From assembly GCA_947685225.1 (NCBI GenBank), contig CANTUV010000032.1, forward strand, positions 19,413,501 through 19,477,500: a stretch of DNA of 64,000 nucleotides, in the 5' to 3' direction. The position numbers and the translations under genes were made by a program. Each line of letters starts with the position of its first letter. Positions within the stretch are counted from its first letter, which is position 1. Origin of the DNA: Garcia nutans (Eukaryota; Streptophyta; Magnoliopsida; Malpighiales; Euphorbiaceae). Below, one piece after another: positions 35,490-48,180 of this stretch. The notes below the pieces were generated by a model, which saw only the letters and a program-made list of their open reading frames with translations, had not been told where the DNA came from and searched no databases.

Positions 35490-38482
35490 TGTAACACCCT
35501 TATACTCTATATACGTATAATATATACACCCAGTATATATAAAATATGCATATACAATACAAAAATGTCACAGACCGGTTTAATAAAAATTTTCACTTTT
35601 CAAATTTAAATTTTTAAATACTTTAAAATGTATATTTAATAACAAATAAAATACTAATATAAATCATAGGTGCTAAATTAAGTATTTTTCTTAAAAATCT
35701 CTGAAAAAAATTTGTCAGAGTTTTACCAATAATTTGGATATTTTCAAATTCAACAAACAACACAACCTGCACAAGATAACACTACCAAACATTACCCAAA
35801 AATACATTTCATCCATCCTCCTCAATTTCTTCAAATTTCACAAAACATTTATACACTTCCATTTATCTACACATCAAAATATTCTTTTTGATTTATGATA
35901 CATATTCAACAAAAATATATTATAGTATACGTAATATCACAAAATATGATAATATAAAATGTATATATGCTACTGGCAATGTTTCTGATCTTGACGCCAC
36001 AAAATCAACTCTACTGGCAAACTCTCAAATCTAGACCCGATCCAGTCTAGAAGTACTCTCCGGCTCAGCCGAATCTACTCTGTCACCTACGTGATGAATT
36101 TCAATTACGCTAAGCTAAAAGCCTAGCGGCATAAACTTTGATAGAAATAAAGCTCAAATGCAACACAAATGCACAATGCATATGGATATCATATCTCATA
36201 TCATTTCATTATAACATATCTTTTGATTATTTCATAATTCAAAATTCACATGCAAGCAAACACAAGCATAGGCCTAAAGGATCTAATATGCTATTCAAAT
36301 TCTAGAGTTACTATTTTAGTCCATATTGACACCAGGTGTCTAGCCCGAAGGCAAGTGATACCCAACGTCTAGCCCGAAGGCAAATCATAGTGATGCCCTG
36401 CATCTAGCCTGAAGGCAAGTGATGTCCAACGTCTAACCTGAAGAAAAATAATAGTGATGCCCATCATCTAGCCTGAAGGCAAATAATGATGATAACCTCA
36501 TAGGCATGCTGCCAAACATAGAATTCTAAAAATTGAATAACATACTAGGCACAGAATTAATTCATATTTCTCATTATCGATCTCTGTCTCATTTTCTCAT
36601 AATCAAGATAGACACATTGCCTCATTTTTCATTATCTATTAGGCACATTGTCTTATTTTCTCATCTTTTCTCATTCTTCTCATTTATATCAATATCATTT
36701 CATCACATTTCATCCTATCATCACATTACATCACATTTTACTTTAAAAATCATCACCCAAATATTTTGGGTAATTTCACATAATTCACATTTGACGCATT
36801 TTAGTCACTACCAATGGCTTTTGACAATTCCCTAAATGCATACATAATAAATAGCATTACCCAAACACTTTGGGTCATTATCACATAATACACATATTTC
36901 ACATTTTACACAATTTAGCCATTAACAATGACTTTTAACAATGCATTTAACACATATATGACATTACACATGCCATAACACATTATTCATACATGTTCCA
37001 TGTATTAAGTAGCTTAACACATTTTCTAATCCAAAATGTGTTAAGCCTAATATAATGCAAATATAACCAATTCATCTAAAGTTTGTACATATCTCTAAGA
37101 GCAACTAAGAACAAGCTCAAACACCCTTCAAACCTTCTCTTTCCACTTGCCCTTCAACACTTGATGGGGAAAATTAACCCTCCTTAATGCCTAAACCAAA
37201 TGTGATCATAAATAATTATTTAGTGTCACATTCTAAGTCATTTCCAATCTTAATCCATAATTAAACATCATCCAAGCAAAAATCCCAAAGTTTAAGCTAA
37301 CCTAACTTTAACTTTGGAATACCATACTAGGCCATTCAATTTGGTATTTTAAGTTTATATATATTATTAAAAATATATTTTAACACATTTAAATCAATTA
37401 CATTACAAAAACACTCACTTAGGACCAAAATCCTAAAATGGCATAACCTTCCCCCATTGAAGGTTTTTCATTCCAACTCAATCCATTTATTATTTCAAGC
37501 TTATATTCATCACTTTTAACAATAAACAACACACTTAAGCCAATAAAATCAAACAATTCCACAACTTTGGAAAAATCACTTTTCCAAAATCCTAAATCAT
37601 ACTTCTATTCTCAAACTCCAATCAAACTCAACCAAATCTAATATTTGACTTTAAAATACTTGTTCATACATCAAAATAACCTATTTGGAATCAATTTACA
37701 CAATTAAAAACCATGATTTCAAAACCCTAAAAAGTACATAACCCTAAATTCTCTCTCCTCACCAATCTTTAATTAAACTCAACCAATTCTTCAATCCAAT
37801 CTTAAAATCATTGTTAATCACTTAAAATAACATCATACACACTAATTCTAATAATTAAATCACACTACATCAAGAACGCAAAACTCATATATTCAAAATT
37901 TTCATAGAATTCAAAGAAAGGAGTTGGAAACTTACCAAATTTGGTGGAAATCACCAAAAATCAACTTTAAACTTGTTAAATCCTTCAATTAATGAGCTTC
38001 AAAGAAATAAAAATCCTCTCTTGGCATCCATGGAGATTTCAGCCCTTGTGAGAAGAAGAAGAAGATGAAAAAACTTTTTAATTTTCTCTTTCCTTTCATC
38101 TTTTATTTTAAACCACATATATATATTAATAATTTAATAATTATTTATTTATTTAATTAAAACCCCAAAATACCTCTTCCACTAAAAAATTATTTATTTT
38201 TGAATTAATTTAATAATTTTAAATTTCTAAGATTTAATTGCCAAAATACTCTTTTACTTTGACTTTTGACTTTTCTTTTAAAAAGTGTTGACTTTTTTGT
38301 TGACTTTTATATGTTATGTTTATTTTGTATATATATCACATACATATTTCACTTTTTCATTTAAAATCTCTTCATTTTTTTATTTAAAATTATTTATTTA
38401 ATTTATCCAATTAAAATATAATTTATTTAATTTAATTTTTTAAAAATTAGGATTTTTTCCAAAATATTTTTGGGATATTATA
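35490..38482 (-). repeat. Tekay-1 3' LTR (2993 bp)
   Basis: Plus-strand start TGTAACACCC, end GGGATATTATA (CA changed to TA), adjoining the polypurine tract. Contains the full set of Tekay LTR elements: stem-loops at 36031-36050 and 37013-37045, hairpin 36859-36875, the minisatellite about 36330-36490, and donor-like GTAAGT (minus, 37935-37930). Confidence 0.92.
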
Positions 38483-38489
38483 ATTCTCT

Positions 38490-41172
38490 CACCCTAAAAA
38501 AAATTTCGTTCTCGAAATTACCTGTTGTCAACTCTGAAACAACTGGAGATACTGACTCTACATCGTTTGCTCACTCTCCCATGTCGCCTTCTCAGTGACA
38601 TGATTCCTCCGAAGGACTTTCACAAGTGGCACCTTCTTATTCCTCAACTCTTTCACTTCCTGTGCCAAGATCACCATTGGTTTTTTCTCATAAGTCATAT
38701 CCGGACTCACCTTAATGGAACTCCACTGACAAGATATGAGATGGGTCTGACCTGTACCTCCGAAGCATAGAGACATGGAAGACATTATGAATCCGATCTA
38801 GCTCAGGCGATAAAGCCAGTCTATAAGCCACTGGACCAACTCTCTCCAGCACTTCATATGGTCCTATGAAACGAGGACTCAACTTCCCTCTACGGTCAAA
38901 TCTCAAAATCTTCTTCCATAGTGACACCTTCAGGAACACATTATCTCCTTCATCGAACTCTATATCTCTTATCTTCAAATTTATATAAGATTTCTGTCAG
39001 TCTAAAGCTACTTTCAGATGACCCCGAATCACCTTCACTTTCTATTCTATTTTCTTAATCAAATTAGGATCGACCAACTTACCTTCTCCAACCTCATCTC
39101 AGTACAAAAGTGTCTTGCACTTCCTATCATATAAGGCCTCATAAGGTGCCATCTCAATATTGGACTGATGACTATTGTTATAAGCAAACTCAATCAATGG
39201 TAAAAATTTATCTCAGATCCTAGTGAAATCAATGATACAGCTTCTCAGCATATCCTCTAAAATATGTATCACTCTCTCTGACTGCCCATCTATCTGAGGA
39301 TGGAAAGTAGTGCTAAAATGTAATCGAGAACCCAAAGCATCCTATAAACTCCTCCAAGACCTTAAAGTAAACCAGGGATCTCAGTCCGACACCAAAAAAA
39401 TTGGGACTCCATGCAACCTCACTATCTCGCTGATATATAGCTCAGCCAACTTCTCATGAGAAAAATCCATCCAAACTGGAAGAAAATAAGCTGTCTTCAT
39501 CATCCGATCAACTATCACCCAGATTGCATCATACTTCTTTTGGGTCAAAGGCAGTCTAGTCACAAAATCCATCGTCACTCATTTCCATTTCCACTTTGGC
39601 ACTGATAATGGCTAGAGCAATCCTGACAGAACTTGGTGCTCAGCCTTCACTCTCTGGCAAGTGAGACATCTAGAAACAAACTCTGCTATGTCCCTCTTTA
39701 TGCCTGACCACCAATAATATTGCTTCAAATCTTGATATATCTTGGTATTCCTAGGATGCATAGCATAGATTGACTGATGTGCTTCCTCTAAGACATATTC
39801 TTCAATCCAGCATCATCAGGAATACACAACCTATCTTTGTACCACAGACTGCCATCATCTTTCACATTAAAGTCTTGACTCTTTCCCTTTTGGCAATCCA
39901 ACACAATCTTCTAGACTTTCTCATCTGCCAACTGGACCTCCCTAATCTAATCCAATGAAATAGGCCTCAGTTGCAACTGAGCCAACAAAGCACCATCATC
40001 ACAAGACTCAAATCTTTCATGCAACGCTCTCAACTCAATAAGCAACAAGAGCGAATAAGTAGTCAAACATGCTAAAGAATTCCTACTTAAGGCATCAACA
40101 ACAACATTTGCCTTGCCAGGATGATAATCAATCAAATAGTCATAGCCTTTAATCAACTTCAACCACCATCTTTGCCGAAGATTCAGCTCTCTCTGAACAC
40201 CCAAATACTTTAAACTCTTGTAATCCATATAAATGAAATACTTCTCCCCATACAAATAATGCTGCCAAATCTTCAAGGCAAAAACTATGGATGCTAGCTC
40301 CAAATCATGAGTCGTGTAATTCAGCTCATGTGGCTTCAACTGTCGCGAGGCATAAGCAATGACTCTACCCTCCTGCATCAGAACACAACCTAAACCACTG
40401 TGTAAAGCATCACTGTATATCATATAAGGTTTACCTTCCACAGGCAGGGTAAGGATAAGAGCTTGAGTCAACATATCCCTCAACTGCTCAAAACTCACCT
40501 GACATCGATTTGTCCACACAAATCTAACTCCCTTTTGAAGTAATTTGGTGAGTGGTATAGCTATCATAGAAAAATCTTTCATAAATCGATGATAATAGCT
40601 TGCCAAACCTAGAAAACTTCTAAGCTCTGTCACAGTCTTCGGTGGACTCCAATTCAAAATAACCTCGACTTTACTCAGATCAACTTTAACACCCTCTGCT
40701 GAAAACACATGACCGAGAAAAGTCACTTGATCAAGCTAGATCTCACACTTAGACAGCTCAGCATATAATTTCTTCTCTCAGAGTCTATAATACAATCCGC
40801 AAATACCTGTCATGATTCTCATTACATGAATACACCAGAATGTCATAAATGAAGACCACTACAAACTGGTCTAAGTAGGGTTTGAACACCCTATTCATCA
40901 AATCCATAAATATTGCTGGTGCATTCATCAATCCAAAAGGCATCACCAGAAACTCATAATGCCCATACCTCGTGCGAAAAGCTATCTTAGGTATATCCAC
41001 ATCTCTGACTCTCAACTGATGGTACCCTGATCTCAGATCAATCTTAGAGAATACTGCTGCTCCCTTCAACTGATCAAAGAGATCATCTATCCGAGGCAAA
41101 GGATAGTTGTTCTTGATGGTCACCTTATTCAACTGCCAGTAATCAATACACAATCTCAAGGTGTCATCCTTC
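38490..41172 (-). pseudogene. Tekay-1 pol 3' part: RT, RNase H, integrase, chromodomain
   Basis: Minus strand from 41172. RT: RLCIDYWQLNKVTIKNNYPL (about 41100-41157) and MPFGLMNAPAIFMD (about 40905-40950). The catalytic block reads FIYDILVYS where gypsy elements have FIDD, so the first catalytic Asp is lost (codon 40845-40847). RNase H: YSDALHSGLGCVL (about 40380-40420), with YMDYKSLKYL in place of the usual YTDHKSLKY. Integrase: DFVTRLPLTQKKYDAIWVIVDR (about 39510-39575), the second catalytic SD (39381), and C-terminal GDNVFLKVSLWKKILRF (about 38890-38950). Chromodomain: AQEVKELRNKKVPLVKVL and NHVTEKATWESE (about 38565-38670). Frameshifts and stops separate the blocks. The right edge is the Copia-4 TSD CCTTC. 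Confidence 0.92.
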
Positions 41173-42532
41173 TGTTAGGAAATCAAGGAGATCACTGCAA
41201 ACAAAACACGCAGCGGAAAAAATTTTTTTTGATCTTTGATTTCCCATTAGGATCCATGCTGTTCGTTTAATTCGACAAAAGTGTTCAAAGAACTAACCTG
41301 TTGATGATTCGAAATCACAGTATGGAAGAGATGCCTCGATCGTGAAACACCCTCTATCGCGTATCCACACGAATGCTACCATTTGGAGTGCTAGCTCTCT
41401 GCAACGGCGAAGGCTGAAAAATGTTTTCTCTAAAACGTATTAGGGTTTCTATTTCGTTCTCTTTTTATTTTCTAAAGTTACCTATATAAAGACTTAACTT
41501 CTGGAGTGAATATAATCACTCCAGAATCCAATTCGAAATTGGATAAGGTAAGTCAAATTCAGAATCCAAATCTAATTAGGATTCTGAATATATTATCTAA
41601 TAATATATATATATATAAACGAAAATAATAATAATAATAATAATAAATATTAATATCTAATATTAATATTATTAATATTATATCCAGCCCAAAGCGCATT
41701 CTTGTGTGTGACCCAATAGGCCCATATTAATTGGCAGTCAATTTAATCTCTATTAAACCAACAAGTCATAATTGGCCTCTAGCAAGGCGTTACAACTACC
41801 CAATTAATATAAGGAATGTCCAATTTGCCTAATAATAGTATATGCATTAATCCCTTTGTCACACGATATCTAGCTTGAACATAAGTCATGGTCAACATCA
41901 TACTTATATTATCCAAACTTATGATTACTCGATCTCCAAGTAGACTGATAAAAACAAATGAAATTGATCACACTATTAATTCATTTGAGCACGGCCATGC
42001 ATTTCACAGTCTCACTTATCGAGGGGCCCAAAAGATATCTCTCTCAAAGAGAGGGACAAATTCTATCTTGATTGTTCATTATCCTCTACATAATTTCTAT
42101 CATATATGATCATAACCTTTATTACTATCCAGTTACGGATAATGTTTGATCATGTCAAAATATAATAGTCCTTATATTGGAAACTATGACAATCTCAAGT
42201 CAAAGAATTAATACATAACTATCATGAGATTTACTTATGACACTAACCCATGTAGTAATCTTATGATGGGTCTATCCAATACATTGTTCTCTAACAAGTA
42301 TCTATAAAATTGATTTGTATCACTATACACATAATCATCTGATGATTATCAAATCAATGTTCATACTGGTTAAGAATTATTTTTTTTATCTCTATAACAA
42401 TAATAAACCAGAGACAAATATCAAAATTGTGTAACATGCAAACAAACAATAATGATAATAAAACCTCATTTATTAATAATGAATATATAACATAAAGATC
42501 CAAATAAATGGCCTAGGGCACATACACTAACA
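41173..42532 (-). repeat. Copia-4 3' LTR (1360 bp)
   Basis: Starts TGTTAGGAAATC and ends CACTAACA on the plus strand. Contains a palindrome-rich AT block with (AAT)n and AATATTAATATT words at about 41590-41680, also present in the other LTR. Confidence 0.95.
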
Positions 42533-42544
42533 ATCTCCCACTTG
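42533..42544 (-). other. Copia-4 polypurine tract
   Basis: CAAGTGGGAGAT on the minus strand, directly before the 3' LTR; primes plus-strand DNA synthesis. Confidence 0.85.
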
Positions 42545-42552
42545 CACTAGGC

Positions 42553-45500
42553 CTACAAATTTCTAAGACCCATAGATCTAGTGTGCTGATCATGCTTGAC
42601 CCGTGAGAGAGGCTTTGTTAATGGATCTGCTATGTTATCATTTGTGTCAACTTTGCATATCTTGATATCTCCTCTATCGATAATGTCTCGAATGAGGTGA
42701 AAACGCCTGAGTATATGCTTAGACCTTTGATGAGATCTAGGCTCTTTTGCCTGTGCTATGGCACCATTGTTGTCACAATAAATGTCCACAGGATTTGCAA
42801 TGCTAGGCACCACTCCTAGCTCAGTGATGAATTTCTTCAACCAGACTGCTTCCTTAGCTGCATCTGATGCTGCTATATACTCAGCCTCTGTTGTAGAATC
42901 AGCCACAGTGCTTTGTTTTGAACTCTTCCAACTAACAGCTCCACCATTCAATGTGAATACAAAACCTGACTGCGATCTAAAATCATCTATGTCAGTTTGG
43001 AAACTAGCATCTGTGTAACCATTTACAACTAGCACATCTTCCAAACCTCCATAAACCAAGAATACATCTTTAGTCCTTCGAAGGTACTTAAGAATATTCT
43101 TGACAGCTGTCCAGTGACCTTCACCAGGATCAGCTTGAAATCTACTAGTTGAGCTTAATGGATATGAGACATCTGGTCTAGTACATAACATGGCATACAT
43201 AATAGATCCTATAGCGGAAGCATAAGGAATCTTATTCATTCGATCTCGCTCATCAGATGTCATAGGACATTGACTCTTGCTGAGATGAATGCCATGAGAC
43301 ATAGGCAAGAATCCCTTTTTGGAATCTTGCATGTTGAACCTCTTCAACACTTTATCTATGTATGTACTTTGACTCAGGCCAATTATCCTTCTAGATCTAT
43401 CTCTATAGATCTTTATACCAAGGATATAGGTAGCCTCACCTAAGTCTTTCATTGAGAAAGAATTCCCTAACCAAGTCTTAACCTTTTGCAAGGTAGGGAT
43501 ATCATTCCCAATGAGTAATATGTCATCCACATATAAGACTAAAAACACTACTGCACTCCCACTAACCATCTTGTAAACACAAGGTTCATCTTCATTCTTG
43601 ATGAAACCAAAGTTCCTAACTGTTTCATCAAAATGAAGATTCCAGCTTCGAGATGCTTGCTTCAATCCATAAATGGATCTTTGAAGCTTGCAAACCTTTG
43701 TAGAATTCTCAGGATTTACAAAACCCTCAGGTTGTGTCATATACACATCCTCAAGCAAGTTTCCATTAAGGAAAGCGATTTTGACATCCATTTGCCATAT
43801 CTCATAATCATAGTATGCTGCAATGGCAATGAGAATTCTAACAGACTTAAGCATAACAACTGGTGAAAAGGTTTCATCATAGTCTATACCATGAGTTTGC
43901 TTGAAACCTTTTGCAACAAGCCTTGCTTTATAGGTCTGCACATTCCCATCCATGTCAGTTTTTTTCTTGGAAACCCATTTGCAACCAATAGTCTTAATAC
44001 CCTCTGGAGGATCAATTAAAGACCAAACTTGGTTGTCAAACATAGATTGCATCTCAGATTTCATGGCTCCAAGCCATTTGTCTGAATCTGGACCTGACAC
44101 AGCTTCTTGATAGGTAGTAGGCTCATCTTGATCTATGAGCATTACGTCACTATCATCAGTCATAAGAAATCCATATCTCTCTGGCTGACGACGTGTCCTA
44201 TCAGACCTGCGAGGGATTTGTGTTACATCTTCAGACTCCACAACTATTTGTGGTTCTGAAATAGGCTCTATAGACGGCTCAATGATTTCTTGTGGTACTT
44301 GAGTTTCCTCAAGTTCTACTATACTCCCACTAGTTCTCTTAGAAAGAAATTCCTTTTCCAAAAAGATCCCATTTCGAGCAACAAACACTTTGTTCTCTGA
44401 AGGAGTATAGAAATAGTATCCTTTAGTTTCCTTAGGATACCCCACAAAATTACATTTGATAGACTTTGGAGCTAACTTATCTGAAACTGGTCTTTTCACA
44501 TAAGCTTCACAACCCCAAATCTTAAGAAAAGACAAACTAGGTGTCTTACCTGTCCATATCTCATATGGTGTCTTTTCAACCGCCTTAGATGGTACACGGT
44601 TCAGAATGAATGCAGCTGTCTCCAAGGCATGACCTCAAAAAGATAAAGGAAGATCCGCTTGACTCATCATTGATCGAACCATATCTAATAGAGTTCGATT
44701 TCTCCTTTCAGAAACTCCATTCCACTGTGGAGTTCCTGGAGGAGTCAGTTGTGAAATAATTCCACAATCCCTTATATGATCATCAAACTCTTGGCTCAAA
44801 TATTCACCACCTCGATCTGATCGAAGTTGTTTAATTGTTTTACCAAGTTGATTTTGTACTTCATTTTGAAAAGTTCTAAACATTTCAAAAGACTCATGCT
44901 TATGTTTCATTAGGTAGACATAGCCATACCTACTGAAATCATCAGTAAAAGTAATGAAGTATCGAAATCCTCCTCTGGCACTAATGCTGAAAGGATCACA
45001 TACATCTGTATGTATCAAGCCCAATAAATCATTAGCCCTTTTACTATGCCCAGTAAAAGGATCCTTTGTCATCTTACCAAGCAAACAAGACTCACATGTT
45101 TCAAATGATTCAAAATCAAATGAATCTAATAATCCATCTTGATGGAGCTTAGAAATGCGTTTCTCATTGATATGGCTAAGGCGACAATGCCATAAATAAG
45201 TAGGATTTAACTCATTTGGCTTAGTTCTCTTAGAAGTTATGTTATAGATATCATTACCATTAGAATCATCAAGATTAAGGATATAAAGGCCATTATAAGA
45301 ATTTGCAATACCATAAAGCAAATCATTTTTATCAAAAATAGAACATTTCTTATTCTTAATAAAAAATGAATAACCTTCATCATCCAAAACAGATACTGAA
45401 ATAAGATTCCTACTCATAGTAGGAACATAAAAGCAATTGTTCAAAATTAACAAAAACCCATTAGGCATAACAAGTTCATAAGTTCCTACAGCTATAGCAG

Positions 45501-46521
45501 CAACTCTTGCTCTATTGCCAACACGTAGGTCCTCTTCGCCCTTCTTCAGCATCCTACTCCTTTTGAGTCCCAGCATATTTGTACAAATATGAGATCCACA
45601 TCCGGTATCTAATACCCAGGAAGAAGGAATAGATAAATTAATTTCTATAACATAAATACCTGAAGATGTAGTCGCACTACCCTTCAACTTCTTTAACTCA
45701 TCCAAATAGAGTTGACAATTTCTCTTCCAATGCCCAGGCTTGTTGCAATGGAAACAAGTCCCTTCCTTAGGAACTTTAGCCTTAGGTTCAGGTTTTGGTT
45801 TAGCTTGTCCCTTGGACCCTTTAGCACCTTTTGCCTTACCCTTGCCTTTAGTATATTTGGCTTTCTTTTTCATTTGTTTAATATTGACATTCAATATTTG
45901 GGTAGGCTTTTTGATATTCCCCTCAGCAGTTTTGAGCATACCATGTAGCTCAGGAATGGATTTCTCCATGTCATTCATGTTATAGTTCATGACAAACTGT
46001 TTGAAACTGCTAGGCAATGAATGTAGGATCAAATCCGTGGAGAGTTCTAAACTCAAGGGATATCCAAGTCTAGCAAGGTGATCTAGATAGCCTTTCATCT
46101 TCAAAACATGAGCACTAACAGATTCACCTTCAGACTTTTTGCAGTCAAATAATGCAACAGCGGTGTTAAACCTATCTTGCCTAGCCTGTTGTTGGAAAGC
46201 TTGTTTGAGATGCACACTCATCTCATAAGCCTCTAAGTGTTCCAGATCCTTCTGAAGTCCTGGACACATAGTAGCCAACATAAGACATCCTATGTCATTT
46301 GAATCATCCACATGCTTCTTATGCTTACTCTTAGCAGCATTAGAAGCATCAACAGGAGGTGGGTCAGGGATAGCTTCATCAAGCACGTAGGACTTTTTCT
46401 CTTGTTTGAGAACAATTCTCAGGTTCCTAAACCAGTCAACAAAATTAGTCCCACATTCTTTCAGTTTTTCCTTCTCAAGGATCGATCGCAGTGATAAGGT
46501 GGAATTGTTATTAGCAGCCAT
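42553..46521 (-). pseudogene. Copia-4 gag-pol polyprotein, one in-frame stop
   Basis: Single reading frame from ATG 46521 (MAANNNSTLSLRSIL) to 42553, 1323 codons. It is interrupted only by TGA at 44637-44635 where a Trp is expected (LPLSF, stop, GHALET). Gag with CCHC knuckle CFHCNKPGHWKRNC (about 45700-45745) after a Lys/Gly/Pro-rich linker. Protease: SWVLDTGCGSHIC (about 45595-45640). Integrase: zinc-binding HCRLSHINEK and CESC, then HTDVCDPF, RSDRGGEYLS and NGVSERRNRT carrying D, D, E. RT: MDVKIAFLNG and YVDDILLIGND (about 43500-43535). RNase H: STTEAEYIAAS (about 42860-42895) and YCDNNGAIAQAKEPRSHQRS. The length is normal for the family. No frameshift was found, so this is the least damaged gene in the window. 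ATG 46521 is chosen because MAANN-type starts are typical and the few upstream codons lie in the leader. Confidence 0.96.
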
Positions 46522-48166
46522 CTGTTGATAAATATGCAAAGTCAAATTTTAATTAATAATGAGGTTAAAATTATTTAAACTCCTACTAAAAATATAACCC
46601 TCTAAAGAAAAATTTTAGTAGGCTAAGATCCGTATTTCACTTAATTCTAAACTCAGCTTTGGCGTGACGCTTAAAATCAAGTTATTTAGGTAGGTAACAT
46701 CTTTACCAATTACATCTCATGTAACTCTTAGTAATTATGGAATATTGACATCATATGTCATAGCATGTTGAATTCCATCTAATGCCTTAGGCCCAAAACC
46801 ATTTTGATAGCCTAATTAAGTCTAACCAATTTTAAAACATATGAGTAACACTATTACTCATCCTACTTAGCTAGGAATGTTTAAAGCATATTGCTTTGGC
46901 AATACCTACTTTAATACAATCTTAGTTTTGATAGGTGTTCAAAACGTGGATGGCATTTATACTTAAATTATTAATGAGGGTTCAACTAAATTATTATCAT
47001 GTCTTGCATTACATATCATTATATTTTAGCATCCTATATGCATATATATAATTTATCACATAAGCATCATATACCAAATGACAAAATATGTAAACGTGAC
47101 ATAGCATGGCCAAACTAAATATGATCTTCAAGAGACCAAATGAAGATCATAAAGGCAACCCTAGGTGAAAAACCTATCTATTACAACACTTGCAATGTTA
47201 CATATCTTCAAAACTTGAGCTTGTGCTTCCATCACCATGGAACCATCTTCTCCTTGGTATGAATCTCCATCATAAACATTGTAGCTTGAATCTTCATTTA
47301 TTACAATAAAAGAAAATCTAACTAACTAGTAAAATAAATTACAACAAAATAAATGACACGCAGGCCATATTTACCCAAAATTAAGATATGAATAAACCAA
47401 TCACATAGGTCATAAGGCCATGCTATACACCATGCCAAGACATCAAACAAACATAACATATTCATCACCAACATGTTAAATAGAAACAAATATATTGACA
47501 TTCTTAATGTCACGGTAACGAACTATAGGGCGCCAACATACGGCGGTCCCGCTAGCCGGTTAGGGGGCGGGGCTCCCGCTGGCCGGTTAGCGGGCAGGGT
47601 TTCGAAGGGGCAGCGCCCCTCGAAGCCAAACAGAAACGTTAATCTCATTAACATTTTTCTTTGGCGAAACCCTAAAACAGAATCGTTAATCTCATTAACC
47701 TTCTTACTGTTTTATTTCGAATATGTACAACCCATTACAGAATCATTACCAAATGTTTATATCACATATAAACTTAATCGTTTTCATCATATGAAAATCG
47801 TTTTAATCAACCAATCATATATACGTGATCATCTCATGAAAACGAAATTAAAAACACCAATCCTTTCTCATCATATGAAAAACGAATTAGGGTTTTACAG
47901 AAACGAAACCAAAAACAATCCTTTCTCATCATATGAAAACCAATTATATATACGTGATCATCTCATGAAAACGAAATTAAAAACACCAATCCTTTCTCAT
48001 CATATGAAAAACGAATTAGGGTTTTACAGAAACGAAACCAAAAACAATCCTTTCTCATCATATGAAAAACGAATTAAGGTTTTATAATTAACATGCCATA
48101 TGAAATCAATATATCTCATGTAATCATATCAACATGGCATTTTCGACTTAAACGAAAACAACAAGT
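46522..48166 (-). other. Copia-4 leader between primer site and gag
   Basis: About 1.65 kb without a credible gene, unusually long. Near the primer site there is a 129-bp tandem duplication (47811-48070). Next comes a GC-rich block (47525-47630) with two copies of TCCCGCTRGCCGGTTAG (47547 and 47574) and a hairpin CGAAGGGGC-AGC-GCCCCTCG. The rest is AT-rich. In copia and gypsy elements such leaders hold RNA dimerisation and packaging signals; that role is inferred here. Confidence 0.7.
47811..48070. repeat. 129-bp tandem duplication in Copia-4 leader
   Basis: TACGTGATCATCTCATGAAA starts at 47822 and at 47951. Both copies carry CTCATCATATGAAAAACG and AGGGTTTTACAGAAACG. They are nearly identical. 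A plus-strand frame through both copies is an accident of the repeat. Confidence 0.95.
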
Positions 48167-48179
48167 GGCTCTGATACCA
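48167..48179 (-). other. Copia-4 primer binding site (initiator tRNA-Met)
   Basis: TGGTATCAGAGCC on the minus strand, one base inside the 5' LTR end; complementary to the 3' end of plant initiator tRNA-Met. Confidence 0.93.
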
Positions 48180-48180
48180 C

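Noticed and set aside
36330..36490. Regularly spaced repeats resembling a CRISPR array
   Set aside because: Units are irregular, spacers are related to one another, there are no cas genes, and the context is a plant LTR.
41888..42109. Short plus-strand frame found also at 48893-49114
   Set aside because: It lies in both Copia-4 LTRs. The repeat is due to LTR duplication, not a gene family.
47473..48087. Plus-strand frame of about 200 codons
   Set aside because: It runs antisense through the Copia-4 leader. Its length comes from the 129-bp tandem duplication and the GC-rich block, and it has no known domain.
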